A stretch of 64,000 nucleotides of DNA from contig MVBO01000004.1 of the NCBI GenBank assembly GCA_002261195.1, positions 419,022-483,021 on the forward strand, written 5' to 3'. Under the pieces are notes generated by a model. That model was not told the origin of the DNA. It did no database searches and saw nothing but the letters and a program-made list of their open reading frames with translations. Position numbers and translations under genes: made by a program. The DNA is from Bifiguratus adelaidae (taxonomy: Eukaryota > Mucoromycota > Endogonomycetes > Endogonales). The stretch's first letter is position 1, and each line of letters begins with the position of its first letter. Positions 11,479-22,021 of the stretch are shown in pieces.

Positions 11479-13710
11479 ATGAACGATGAAAGGGCCCCTA
11501 TGGCTGTTGGTCGTGGAAAGCGCACGCAGCCCTGTGAACAATGCAAGAAAAGACGTCGAAAATGTGTCATGCCAGAACATGGGACGAATGAGGCAGACAG
11601 ACGAAGGTGTGACAGGTGTGAGCGACATGCCTTGGAGTGTACGATACCCAACCCCATTCTCACGAACATGGACGACGAGGATATTCGACAATTCATCAAG
11701 GACGAGTTTGAGAAACTTTAGAACGCTATGGCCTCCCTAGGGTACGACATCTCAAGCATATCTAGTGGTTTGTCCATGTCCTCTCTGAACTCTCTTTTTG
11801 GTTCCTCCCAGTCTTCACCTGTTTCTTTGGTGTCGTCGATTTCTGAGGAGGAGTCGGGGAAGCAGACGGATCACCGTCAGCAACTCACAACAGCCAAAAG
11901 ATTGAAGACCTACGAGATTGAATCTCCAACATCCATTGTTATACAGGCACCGGACGGTCGACTAATTCAATGGGTCGTTTCACCTACACGCCAGGGACTG
12001 AGTGTTGTATCCAATCTACAGTCCCTGGAAGAGCTGTTTCAGTTCACTTGCTATGGCTCGCAAGCGTATACGAATCCGCAAGTTCTACAATCCCACTTCT
12101 CCTATCTAGCACCGCCTCCTCAATCTATCTCAGAATCTTCTCGCGCAATCTTGCGACTTACGAATGGCAAGAGTGTCTTTACTAAATACGAGTCCCAATC
12201 GATACAACGTCACCTGCAAAAGCTCAATCACCCAAAGCCAGTAGATCACATTGCTGTGCAACGTCTCGAACCTCGTCGTTGGATACCTTTTCTACTCAAG
12301 AAATTCTTTAAAGTCACTTATGTACCTCTCCTTCACGCATCAACGTTTTTGCACCGGTATAGACGCATGGAGGATCCTTCTCGGTCAGGAATTGTCATGG
12401 CTATAAGCTCGATCACGGTGCTCAATCGATGGTATGAACCAGATACCTTTGGCGAGCGCACACTCTCGCCCAAAGAGGCCAATCGACTTTGGGAATACTA
12501 TGCTGGTTGTGCTCACGAATTGGCGGCTGAAACGTTCGACGACATTTCGCTCGATGCGCTGGTACTTCATACCCTCTTGCTGAGTTTCTGCAGAATTTTG
12601 CAGCGTTGGGAACTGTGCGTCGCTCATGCCAATCACGGACTACGCATCGGCTACGCACTGCAATCCAGGTACCTCAAGATCGACAACAGCGGCGCAAGTC
12701 CGGAACATGTTGCCGAGTTCGAGATCGAGACGCAAGAGTGGTTAAGGTGCATGTGGTCCATCTACAGTTTCTGCATCTGGCAAATTTGGACCAAACAAAG
12801 ACCGATTTTTTCGCGGGATGAATTGTGTGCCCGTATTCAAGAAACGCCGAATCTCAAGCCGCTGCCCGAAGAGCCAGATCGTACCCGAAGCATGATTAAG
12901 AACTACATTTACTTCATTGACATACTGAAGAAATGGTTGATACCCCACGATTCATTTACGCAGGAGCTCTTGGCATATGTGGTGGACAACCCTCCATATG
13001 CGCATATTGACCTCTGTGTCAAGGTAGAACGAGACGTCCTTGACTGGTACCTTCAACTTCCGGTCGAGGTCCGCTTCACCGAGACACCACTCAAGCTCAT
13101 TTCAGTCGATGAATTCATTCAACAAGCAGCTACACAATGGGAGCTGGAGGCCATCGTTGACTTTTGGACCATTTGGATCCTTTTCCATTTCCGATATCTA
13201 CCCAACGAGATTGGTAACCTGGAGGCGCCTATTTCAGCCCAAGATCAGTTCTTGTACAACTCTCTCGAAACGACCATCATCGCCGCAAAGAACATTTTGA
13301 ATGGTCTCATCTACATGATTGATCACGTCAAAGATCATCCTTCAATTCACTGTCTGCACTTGGTATGCGAGGTCAATTGGGTCATTGCCAATATTGGTGG
13401 CCTCGACAAGCGTCGGGTCCGATCAGCTAAGCAAGATGTGCTGAAATCCATCTTCATTATTGACACCTACTTTCGACAACTCAACATTAGTAATACTGAA
13501 CTCATCCATCGGACCTTCCAATTTGATGGACATGAAGCCGAAAGCTTTTTCAAACTTTTCGCGAAGGATCCGCAGTTGGTTGGCTTCGAGCAGAAAGAGC
13601 GTGGATTCAGTGTAGCTGAAAGAGAACAACGGCGGTTCTTGGAGATGCTGAAGAACAAGGATATCCAGGATGTGTTACAGAGCTTTGCCAATGATTTGCG
13701 TGTATCATAG
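11479..13710 (+). CDS. Zn2Cys6 fungal transcription factor, 2-exon model
   Basis: A fungal zinc-cluster DNA-binding regulator. The N-terminus carries the binuclear cluster CEQC-x6-C ... CDRC-x6-C, with both C-x6-C spacings exact and an 18-residue loop, preceded by a basic GRGKRTQP stretch. In the raw frame a TAG at 11719-11721 separates the cluster from a 660-residue open frame that continues in the same phase. I prefer a model with a 60-nt GT-AG intron at 11706-11765 that removes this TAG, keeps frame and gives 723 aa; its 5' site (GTTTGA) is weak. Alternatives are a genuine nonsense codon, or a truncated product starting at 11728 without a DNA-binding domain. The body resembles the fungal-specific middle homology region (KKFFKVTYVPLLHASTFLHR and the following helices, about residues 170-370). 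Target genes unknown; the neighbouring SDR and MFS transporter are possible but unproven targets. Confidence 0.75.
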
Positions 13711-13949
13711 TATAGAAGGCAAGTAGTGAATACATTTGATGTGTATATTCGACTCTTAAAGCCGCAGGAAGGCTTTGTCAAAATGTTTTCATTCCAAATA
13801 GTGTGAGCTTTTTTTAGGGTATGCAATGCTTATTCTACAGCCAACGAGGTCAAGGGAGACTGTCTAGATGATGTGAACTGTCCTACGACAATCTGTGGAG
13901 CAAATTCCACGACGAGTCTATAGCATTCTCAAAGTTTGCAAGGTTTATC

Positions 13950-14821
13950 CTACCAGGGAAGCAATTGACCTTTGTAATTGTAGAATTTGCCGTTACTCTC
14001 GGTGGTGCATCCGCCAATCACTTGAAGTATTCCCTCAGCGGACTCTTCAATAGTGATTTGTCCCCTTTGACGTGCCATATCGGTCTTGACGATACCTGGA
14101 TGAATGGCGATAAAGATGAACCCTTTGTCTTCGTAGTGATAACTGAAGATTGTGCTTACTATGCAAAACTGAGTTGTAGATAAGGTGCGCTCCTTTTCAG
14201 CACCTACACATGTTTAGAGCTGCTTTGCTCACCATATAGCTTGCTGTTGCCGGTCTAGGCTTATACTGGGAAACTAGTTCCAGTGAACCCGCCATGGATG
14301 ATAGGTTCACGACCAAACGACGTTGACGCTTCTCGAGTGAGGGTAGAAAGGCGCGCGTGACGTTCAGAATGCCGACTACGTTCGCATCGAACGTCTTGTT
14401 AAAGTCGCTGGCATCGCTAAAATCCGAAGTCAAAATGCGGTTTGGAGTGGTCGGGACATTGTGTACTTACACGTCCTCAAACGCGCTACCATGCGATAGA
14501 ATGATACCAGCGCTAATGAAAAGGTGTCAATATCAATGTTCGAATGATGCTTGGTGACTCCGCCTACTTGTTGATCAAGATATCCAATCCTTGTGGCACG
14601 ACTTTGTCCACCTGAGAAGCCGCAGCGCTGATACTCTCCAGATCCGTGACATCGCAATGGACTACGTGAAGACGGTCCGATCTCAAATCTTCAAGCTCAG
14701 TCGCTGTATTCGGACTACGTACTGCAGCGACTACAGTGTTACCTGTAGAAAGTAATTGTTTGACGAGACCGAGGCCAATGCCTCGAGAGGCACCCGTAAT
14801 CAAAATGGTGGATGTTGCCAT
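13950..14821 (-). CDS. Short-chain dehydrogenase/reductase, 4 exons
   Basis: A classical NADP(H)-type SDR of 237 aa. Exons in transcription order: 14568-14821, 14471-14512, 14208-14416, 13950-14158; introns of 49-55 nt, all GT-AG. Visible signatures: the Rossmann nucleotide motif TGASRGIG near residues 9-16, CDVTD (adenine pocket), NNAG rebuilt across the first intron, the catalytic Ser in NLSSMAGS, and YMVSKAAL (Tyr-x3-Lys). The C-terminal half (FIAIHPGIVKTDMA) matches the carbonyl-reductase-like subgroup that includes norsolorinic-acid ketoreductase relatives. Substrate cannot be read from the sequence. It is a distant relative of the SDR at 55092, which has no introns, so the two are not recent duplicates. 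Confidence 0.87.
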
Positions 14822-15968
14822 GTCTGCTGGCTATTCAGAGGGTGAGGATGACAGTAGAGGAGAGAGAGCGCGGATGGTTGCCAGCTAATCACTTTAGAGT
14901 GCTATATAATCGCCGCTTCGGGCTATTCTGCATTTCGGCATATTCGGGGAATCCGCCGAAGATCTGCAAAACGTGGAGATATATGGGTCTGGATGGCTTC
15001 GTTAAGCTATTATGATGCCGGCAAGGCTATGTTGCAGCCATACGATTAGAAGTGTAAAACTAAGCGAGGCAACTCAGGACACCTCAAGACACCTGAGTTG
15101 CCCTAAGGTGTCCTCAGGTGTCATGAGCTTAGCGGGCGTTCGAGCCTTATATTCAAATTACCCTTACTACAACAACTCACTAGTGCCTTAAGGTTCCCGT
15201 AAATTCGAGCCAGGCAAAGGACGATAGCTTCTCAGCTTGCTACTAATGTCACGGAGTTGGTTCCAATAGGGTAACTAGGGTACTCCCCGGATGGTGTGAT
15301 TAATACGAGTATCGGTAATCTTGGTTGAGAGGAAAAGCAATAGCATTCGCAACATTATCTGCCAGCACACTCGCCTTTCTTGGAAAGGTTGGAAGGTCCA
15401 CGAAGTGACATGAGATCTCGCTCAATCTCGAGCAGGTTTACACGAGCTGCTCCATTGTTCAGGGAGATGACATAGAGTAACCGTACCTTACGAGATAACG
15501 GATGAACGACTTCCTTCATACGACAGGCAACATCGTGATTGCAGCCGATTATTGAGCCATCGACATTTGGCGCAAAAGTTAACAAATAAGGTTCGCAAGA
15601 GAAGGATCCGCCGTTCACATCGGCAGGACCCGTGGTCTTATGGTGGGAAAGTCGCCTCCGTGATAAGGAGAGATAACCCGGCTTCCCTTTTTAGCGCGCA
15701 GGGATATACAATGCGAGCATCGATCAAAGTGCCTCGGCTTGAAAAGTATGTACGACATTGCTCGGGCACCTGGTCAAATGGCGTGAGCAATGACCAAATT
15801 CGTCATAGAATATGGACTATTGCATGTCCGAAGGCGAGTGTGAAGTTGTTGCGTTGTAGTATTGCGTTGTTTAGATTGTATCTGTCGTTAAGAGGTGGTT
15901 CTCGATGAGGTTGTATATATAGAGAGTGATAAACTGGGGCTGGAAGTACGCTCCCGTTTTATACAACA
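14822..15968. other. Divergent intergenic region SDR / MFS transporter
   Basis: A 1.15-kb spacer containing the nested inverted repeat at 15061-15131. A TATA-like tatatataga lies at 15914-15923, about 50 bases before the MFS start. Open frames here (for example 15552-15908) are unsupported. Confidence 0.4.
15061..15131. repeat. Nested inverted-repeat cluster
   Basis: An 11-bp perfect inverted repeat (GGCAACTCAGG at 15068-15078 and CCTGAGTTGCC at 15092-15102) is interleaved with AGGACACCT / AGGTGTCCT and enclosed by TAAGC / GCTTA at the outer edges. The same element (CTCAGGTGTC and its reverse) therefore appears four times in about 60 bases. It sits in the 1.1-kb divergent region between the SDR and the MFS transporter. 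It could be a cluster of binding sites for a dimeric regulator or a cruciform-forming remnant; the sequence alone does not decide. Confidence 0.6.
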
Positions 15969-17970
15969 ATGAGCAATGAACAAGAGCGGAGTCCTATCAA
16001 GGACGTAGAAGCTGAATTCGCTGAAAGCGTAAAGAGCACTGAAGCTGGTCCAACAAGTGATGCGAGCAGTGATACTTTGGGTCAAGGTGGTACATTTCTC
16101 GGTCCTCTATCATCCTACAAAATCCGGCCTGACTATGAAGGAATTCATCGCTTCAAACCTGAATATAAATGGACAAATGAAGAGGAGAAGAAGTAGGTTA
16201 TAGAATTTGATCAGCTACAGTCTCATGCTCTTGTTTACAGATTAGTCAGGCGTATCGATGTGCGAATCATGGCCTTTTGCTGCGTCATGTTCTTTGCCCT
16301 TCAGCTTGGTAAGTGGTATTGAATTCTGGGCTATTGGGTTTGCTGATTGCTTTGGCTGGTAGATAGAGGAAACATCGGGAATGCGCTGTCGGACAATATG
16401 TTGGTTGATTTGGGTCTGACCACCAATGACTACAATCTCGGGCAGTCTATATTTTATGTCAGGTCTGTCCTGATTGCATGGCAAACTATATTGCCTGACA
16501 TGGGTCTCTAGCTTCTTGCTCGCTGAGCTTCCCTCGCAAGTCATATCCAAACGGCTTGGACCGGATAGGTGGATCCCTATTCAGGTTTGTTATCGTGTTC
16601 GGCGGACGTAGACTTACACGAGGATCTTTGCCAGATGGTTTCATGGTCCATCGTAGCCGCATCTCAGTCCCGACTAAACAGTCGGGCAAGCTTTTTTGTA
16701 ACTAGATCGCTACTAGGAATCTTTGAAGGCGGCTTCATTCCTGGTTGGTATTCACATGTCACTCTCGATCCGTAAGCTAAATCCCACCTGCAAAGACATT
16801 GTTTTATATTGCAGCTACTTTTATACCGGCAAGGAGTTACCTATCAGGATGAGCTGGTTTTGGACTGCGAACTCGCTAACTGGCATCATTTCGGCATTAT
16901 TGGCCGCAGGCATTCTCAAGCTTCGCTACGTCACCGACTGGCCCGGTTGGCGATGGCTTTTTCTCTTGGAAGGCATTCTCACCGGACTCATTGGCATTCT
17001 TGCCTATTTCTATCTACCACCTTCACCCACGCAAACTGCCTCCCGCTTCCGAGGAAAGAATGGATGGTTCACCGAGCACGAAGAGACCATCATGGTCACC
17101 CGCGTCTTGAAAGATGACCCTGGCAAAGGTAAAGCGGCCGTTATAACAATAGTGTATCTGAAGGTGCTGAACATGATCCGCAATTCTGTTTTAGGTGGGA
17201 TGCACAATCGACAGGCTTTATCATTCAGGAAATTCTGGCTATCCCTCACGGACTATGATCTTTGGCCCATCTACCTTATCGGACTCACCTTTTCAATTCC
17301 CGCCGGACCTCCAGGAGCTTATTTAACCCTCACACTCAAGACCCTTGGCTTTGATACCTTCCAAACCAATTTGTTGACTATTCCAACCACAACCCTATTC
17401 ATTTTACAGGTATGCATTCGCCATGATTTCGCGCAATTCCAACTGACCTTTTCACAGCTTCTCTTTTGGACATGGGTCAGTGAACGGATCAAGCAAAAGT
17501 TTGTCCTGAGCACCATCGAACCCTTGTGGGCCTTGCCGTTCCTCATCGCCTTGGCAGTTTTACCAGACACCGCCAAGGCTTGGGATCGATATGCCATTTT
17601 GACCTTGCTCTTGGGACACCCCTACGTACACGCCATCCTTGTGGCGATGTGCTCAAGACAAGCTGGATCCGTTCGGACGCGTACTGTAGCGTCCGCCATT
17701 TATAATATGTGTGTCCAACTCAGTGGCATCATCTCCTCCAACATCTACCGTGCCGACGATGCACCCTACTATCATCGCGGCAACCGAGTTCTCGTTGGCA
17801 TTGCGGTCATGAACGTCTTCATCTTTTTGTTTGCGCGCGTATACTATGGCTGGAGGAACCGTGTACGTGATCGAAAATGGAATGCGCTCACGCCTGAAGA
17901 GCAAGCACACTACCTGGAGACGACAACTGATCAAGGCAACAAGCGTCTAGATTTCCGCTTTGCCACGTAA
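15969..17970 (+). CDS. MFS permease of the Dal5/allantoate (anion:cation symporter) type, 8 exons
   Basis: Predicted 547-aa plasma-membrane transporter with about 12 membrane helices. Exons: 15969-16192, 16241-16308, 16363-16462, 16512-16584, 16635-16771, 16815-17128, 17195-17409, 17458-17970; every junction keeps frame. Family landmarks are [10 protein letters not shown] before helix 1, DRGNIGNA after it, the LPSQ and GPDRWIP loop, [40 protein letters not shown], and after the central loop [14 protein letters not shown]. These fit the Dal5/Tna1 group, which carries allantoate, nicotinate, pantothenate and similar organic anions. The exact substrate is not inferable. It lies head-to-head (divergent) with the SDR, which may or may not be functionally linked. 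Confidence 0.88.
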
Positions 17971-18126
17971 ACCTGCCCCTCTTTATTGAGAGTCTTTTGA
18001 AATGTATCACATATCACGGCTATCCACTCATGCATAACCAATCTATCCATTTGTTTTCCCACTCTCTGATCCCATTGTTCTCCATTGCAGCCAATCAACG
18101 CATTCCTCAAAATTTTCTCTTTCGCC

Positions 18127-18608
18127 ATGGGGAACGTGAGTAGCAAGCGCATGGCATAAAAGGACGAATGCTTAGAATGCTTAGGGTCAAAAAGCACAGA
18201 TGCGCCGAGATCGTTTGGCCAAGGAGAGCAAAAAGGGTGACTCCTCACAAAAGAAGCAGGCAAGTCGATTGAATGCCATGCAAATGGCGGTTTGCTGACC
18301 GGCCAACGACGAGTAGAATGAGGCGGCCAAGTCAGTGATTTGCAACGTATGTCGGTCAACGTTTCTATGTACTGTGCGGGAGAAGGCGTAAGTAGAGATA
18401 CGCGTGCTTTGAAGACAGCCGAGTGGTTAAGGCAGCGAAGCTTTCTACTCGGGAACTGATAGTTGTTGCGCTAACGTAGACTGGCTGAACATGCTGAGAA
18501 CAAGCATTCAAAGGGTGTAAAAGAGTGCTTTCCCGGTAAGTGAACTTTACAGAGTGCAGGGATAGTGTTGACGCCTTTCTAGACTTTGTAGAACAACCCA
18601 AAAAATGA
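18127..18608 (+). CDS. Small zinc-binding protein (DUF1909 / At2g23090-like family), 5 exons
   Basis: Rebuilt from five short exons: 18127-18135, 18185-18259, 18317-18387, 18480-18535, 18583-18608; total 78 aa. The product starts MGN-GQKAQMRRDRLAKE, continues with a Lys-rich segment and NEAAKS, then the single C2H2-like finger: ICNVC, 18 residues, HAENKH. This order (MGNG..K, basic region, NEAAK, CxxC, EHAxxKH) matches the small zinc-finger family around At2g23090 and ZNF706. The first exon is only nine bases. Intron 2 (18260-18316) starts GCAAGT after CAG and is a GC-AG intron; no GT site gives an open frame. Intron 3 (18388-18479, 92 nt) is longer than its neighbours and contains a tRNA-like A-box sequence. 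The family's cellular role is poorly defined. Confidence 0.85.
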
Positions 18609-18860
18609 GCTCATCTTCTCTGTGATTCCACGTTCCTCTGGATGCACTTATCTATACACTACCTTCAATAAACGCCATCTTGTCCAAATTATACATTGCC
18701 CAATCTCGTCCCTAAATGCGTGCAATTGAACATGATCCACCAAAACTGCTAACCTCCGATGTATCTCAACCAGCGCCGGCTGCCCGTTTGGCACGTTGAT
18801 GAAAAGCACGAACAAAGCGGAAAGCAAAGATGGAATGATGGGAATGATTATCAAGGATAA

Positions 18861-21030
18861 TTAGTGCTCACAAAGGCTATAGTCTCTGAGAGCATCCATC
18901 TGAGCGTTATCCACGTGGAATTTGCGCTCTCGCATGAGCTCCAAGCGGATTGCCTCGGCTTCGGCTCGCGAAAACCCAGCCTTGGCGTACCGCATAATGT
19001 GCAAGAGGACTTCAAGCGGCATGCGTCGTCCAAGGACCTTCGAGATCGCCTCATCAAGTGCGCTTATCATTGGCGGTCCATAGGTTTCCCACTGCTGGGG
19101 AGGAATGTCGCTACTAGAAACTATTCGATGATCTGGATCCACTAAGAAGAAGCACAGAATTTTGCGTTGTCCGAACTGTCCACCGGAAACTCGGAAAGTC
19201 TTCACCCATGTCCTCTTCTTCGGATTCAGCTTCGGAATCGTAACCGTATTCGTCAAGTTTGGATAAGCGCATATCTCATCTTCAAGAGGGCGTTGGTGTA
19301 TTTGCAGCGCTTCATCGTCAGTACCATCTAGATAGGTAAGACCCACAACGTTGTGTCGAAGACGATTACGGAAGGCGAGCAATCGTCCCGGCGGTATCGG
19401 CAAAATCGCGAGTACTCTCTCTGAATCTGGTTTTGCGAATATTCTCCATGACCAATACAAGTGACAGGGCACCGTGACTTCCTCGTATCGCTCGACATGC
19501 TCTTTTGGTCATTCGACTATATCATCGACATGATGTGGCCATAATTCCTCCTCGCGAGCCACTCTTATGGCAAGACCCTTGTCGGCAATATTCGACGATG
19601 ATTAGTAATATAATCCAGATGCAATGATGTATTCGTGGCTCATGTCTTCCACTGCACTAGCGTGTTAGCACGACCTTTAACCTTGGAGCATTCACCTACT
19701 GTGCCATACTCCGCTGTGACGCTGACCAGGTTCGAGGACATAGTTGGCAGCTTTGATGATGTCCTACACAAGATTGATGATCTACCCGTGTACCCCATCG
19801 CATATAAATACTTCTCACCTGTACTTGTCTGCCTGCAAGCTTGCTGTCCAAAACTTCCTGAAACAATGGCACGAACAATTGAAAAGCCGATCTGATGTTG
19901 TGATAAAGTTCAGCGTTTGATTTAAGGTCCGAATTGTTTATATAACTATCGATACTGACTTTGTAGTTGGCATCGCTAGTAATGTCTATAGGCAGCCACT
20001 GATAAATAGAATCTTCGAAGTGACATCCTCGTATGTCCGTCTGAGGGACAGCGTCAGACTGTAACGGCAGCGCATGCTGGCTCCAAGATTGACCCTTGAC
20101 ATAGGGATACAGAAACGGGTGAATCAGGTCCAAAACCTTGCGATCAGAACCTGGATGCTAGTCATTCGGTTCCCTTTCGGCAATCTTGTCCAAGTTGAAT
20201 TCAAGCGACTTTTGAAGCGCATCGGGAACGACACTATCAGCGACCACAACCTGGTTGGCGACTTCGTAATTACGTAACACTTCATCCTCATTTGCTGCAA
20301 GTAGTAATCTCATGAAACTGCGGGAATATGGAGTCTTTACGCTCCTCTCCTGTATCTCTGGCGGCTGAAGCACATAGCACTAAACACAAATTAGTAAAAC
20401 ATAGAATCCATGCCGTCAAAGCGAAACGAGGCCATACCGCTTTACATGTGTCCATGCACCTGTTGACATAAAGGTCGCCGATTACGCGTTGTCCACATGT
20501 ATCCCAGGCCCTGTCCCATGCATGTTCTTGCGCCTCAGCATCCTGTTCGCCGCTCTGACGGCATCGTGTATGCTCCTGCCTCAATTCTTCCAATTCCTTG
20601 TCCTTATTATCGTACTCGACTAGAATTGGGTCGGTCCAAGTGATGTTAATCGGTGGGTCGTCTTTCTTGATCAGCATAGGGACTATCGTCGCTTCTGCGC
20701 GAGAATGTTGCATGTTCGTCGGATGCGCAGGTTTTGTGGCTCAATCTCCGAAACTTGCTGCGCTTCCGTCACAAGCTTCTCCAGCGCTACAATACTTTCG
20801 CGAGGCGAACAGCCCGCTGCTGTCAGTTCCAGCAAGTACTTGGAACGAATATCTTTATCCAGGACCTTGCTCTTGTTTGACTTGCTCTTGATGGACCGTT
20901 TTGATGCTCTCGCGGGCCATAAGAGATAGCACTCGAAGAAGAAAGTTTGTACTTCGAAGTCTATATAAGGTTGATCGGCGTGGTCACGCGAATTAACTGC
21001 GCCACCGACAACGGGAGCCGCGTATTGCAT
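18861..21030 (-). pseudogene. DUF4246-family gene broken by three nonsense codons
   Basis: Conserved DUF4246 blocks run in order on the minus strand: VVADSVVPDAL, HPGSDRKVLDLIHPFLYPYV (about 20157-20098), WLPIDI...SYINN, IIKAANYVLEPGQ, HEYIIASGLYY, LLAFRNRLRH, KILCFFLVDPDHRIVSSSDI, PPQQ and RLELMRERK..LCEH. Three in-frame stops fall inside these blocks: TAG at 20158-20160, where the family has Trp in DWHPGS; TAA at 19602-19604 after LYY; and TGA at 19509-19511. No GT-AG intron can remove any of them without deleting conserved sequence. The 5' end is uncertain; I place it near 21030. Several introns are visible, among them one with a TACTAAT branch signal near 20390 and a probable GC-AG intron near 20680-20745. 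Biochemical role of the family is unknown. It is convergent with the small zinc-finger gene. Confidence 0.78.
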
Positions 21031-21163
21031 TCATGATGAACTCAGGATGAGCGTAGACATATCCTGGGCGCGCATAATGGACGGTGGACACGAGGACAAA
21101 GAAATTTGAAAGAGCATTTTGTCTAGATGTGGCGGCAAAGCTCTAAACCCCGCGAATTTTATT

Positions 21164-22007
21164 TTATGATCGGGACCTTCGGCGTCTCTCCCGACTTTCG
21201 GTGCGTGGGTGAGGTCTATTGTATGATCGGCGGCGATGAGGGGATGGCGATCGTTGACGTCGCGGTGGAGACCTTGATCGAGAGCGATAATGTCGAGGAG
21301 GTGAGCGGGAACGGCTACGTGAGCGAGAACGTGGTCTATATCGGTGTGACGGTAAACCTGAAGGACTTTTGGAGCGTCTTCGACGGGATGATGTTGAAGA
21401 TGAGGGTGACCTTTTACCAATGACATCGTCCCAAGCGCTCCACTTGTCATCGTCTCCATCTTCATCGTCGTTATCGTCTTCAACTCTCTTGTCTATTACG
21501 CGCTCTTCGTCGATCGTGCTCCGACCGCCGTCGCTTCGTTCTGTCTTCTTCTTTTTCCGCCTTCCAAAGTCATCCCATTCGTCGTCATCCTCTTGCTTCC
21601 TGCTCTTTCGATACTCAACTTCCTGCCTTTCCATATATCCACCTCCCCTCCCTTCTCGTTGACCTTGAGCCTCTCTTATGTCAGGACGAACAGCTGAACA
21701 TGTATTGCACCGCTCTCGTTTAGCCCAGTTGATATTCCCGCACCTAGAGTAAGAGAGTGTAAGCGACATGACGAGTGGGCAAGCCTCTTGAGCAGCACTC
21801 ACGCGAGACATTGCCAATCCTTTTCCGAGAATAGACCCTAGAGGCAGAATCAATTCAATGTGTTCACTGAACTCATTCCAGATTCATCACGCATGGTTGT
21901 ACACGGAATGACACCATGTGGAAGACATGTGTACGTACATTGTATTTAGTGGCCGTGTCTCTACCTATACCACGCCCTGACCCTCGACTCTGTTCTCGAC
22001 GCGACAT
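21164..22007 (-). CDS. ZRANB2-like RanBP2-type zinc finger / SR-rich protein, 3 exons
   Basis: Predicted 227-aa nuclear RNA-binding protein related to the vertebrate splicing regulator ZRANB2. Exons: 21939-22007, 21803-21837, 21164-21743. The single RanBP2-type finger spans the second junction: DWQCLACGNINWAKRERCNTC, with the W-x-C-x2-C-x3-N-x6-C-x2-C pattern intact. It is followed by the family's RxGRGGGYMER and EEDDDEWDDFGRRKKKK segments, an acidic stretch, and a C-terminal third dominated by Arg-Ser and Arg-Ser-Pro repeats. In ZRANB2 the fingers bind single-stranded AGGUAA and the RS domain contacts the spliceosome; a similar role is inferred here. The first intron (21838-21938) is 101 nt. 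The ATG at 22007 opens MSRREQSRGSGRG. Confidence 0.87.
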
Positions 22008-22021
22008 GAATGCGCACAAAT

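Noticed and set aside
18415-18530. Possible intact tRNA-Ser/Leu gene
   Set aside because: Only an A-box/D-arm is recognisable; there is no pairing acceptor stem, variable arm or B box, and the right half is coding exon of the small zinc-finger gene.
17931-18601. Minus-strand frames of 78 and 142 codons
   Set aside because: They are the complement of the five-exon zinc-finger gene, whose plus-strand reading matches a known family.
21164-21500. Plus-strand frames and a possible simple repeat in the Arg/Ser-rich region
   Set aside because: The repetitive DNA is explained by RS-dipeptide codons of the ZRANB2-like protein on the minus strand.
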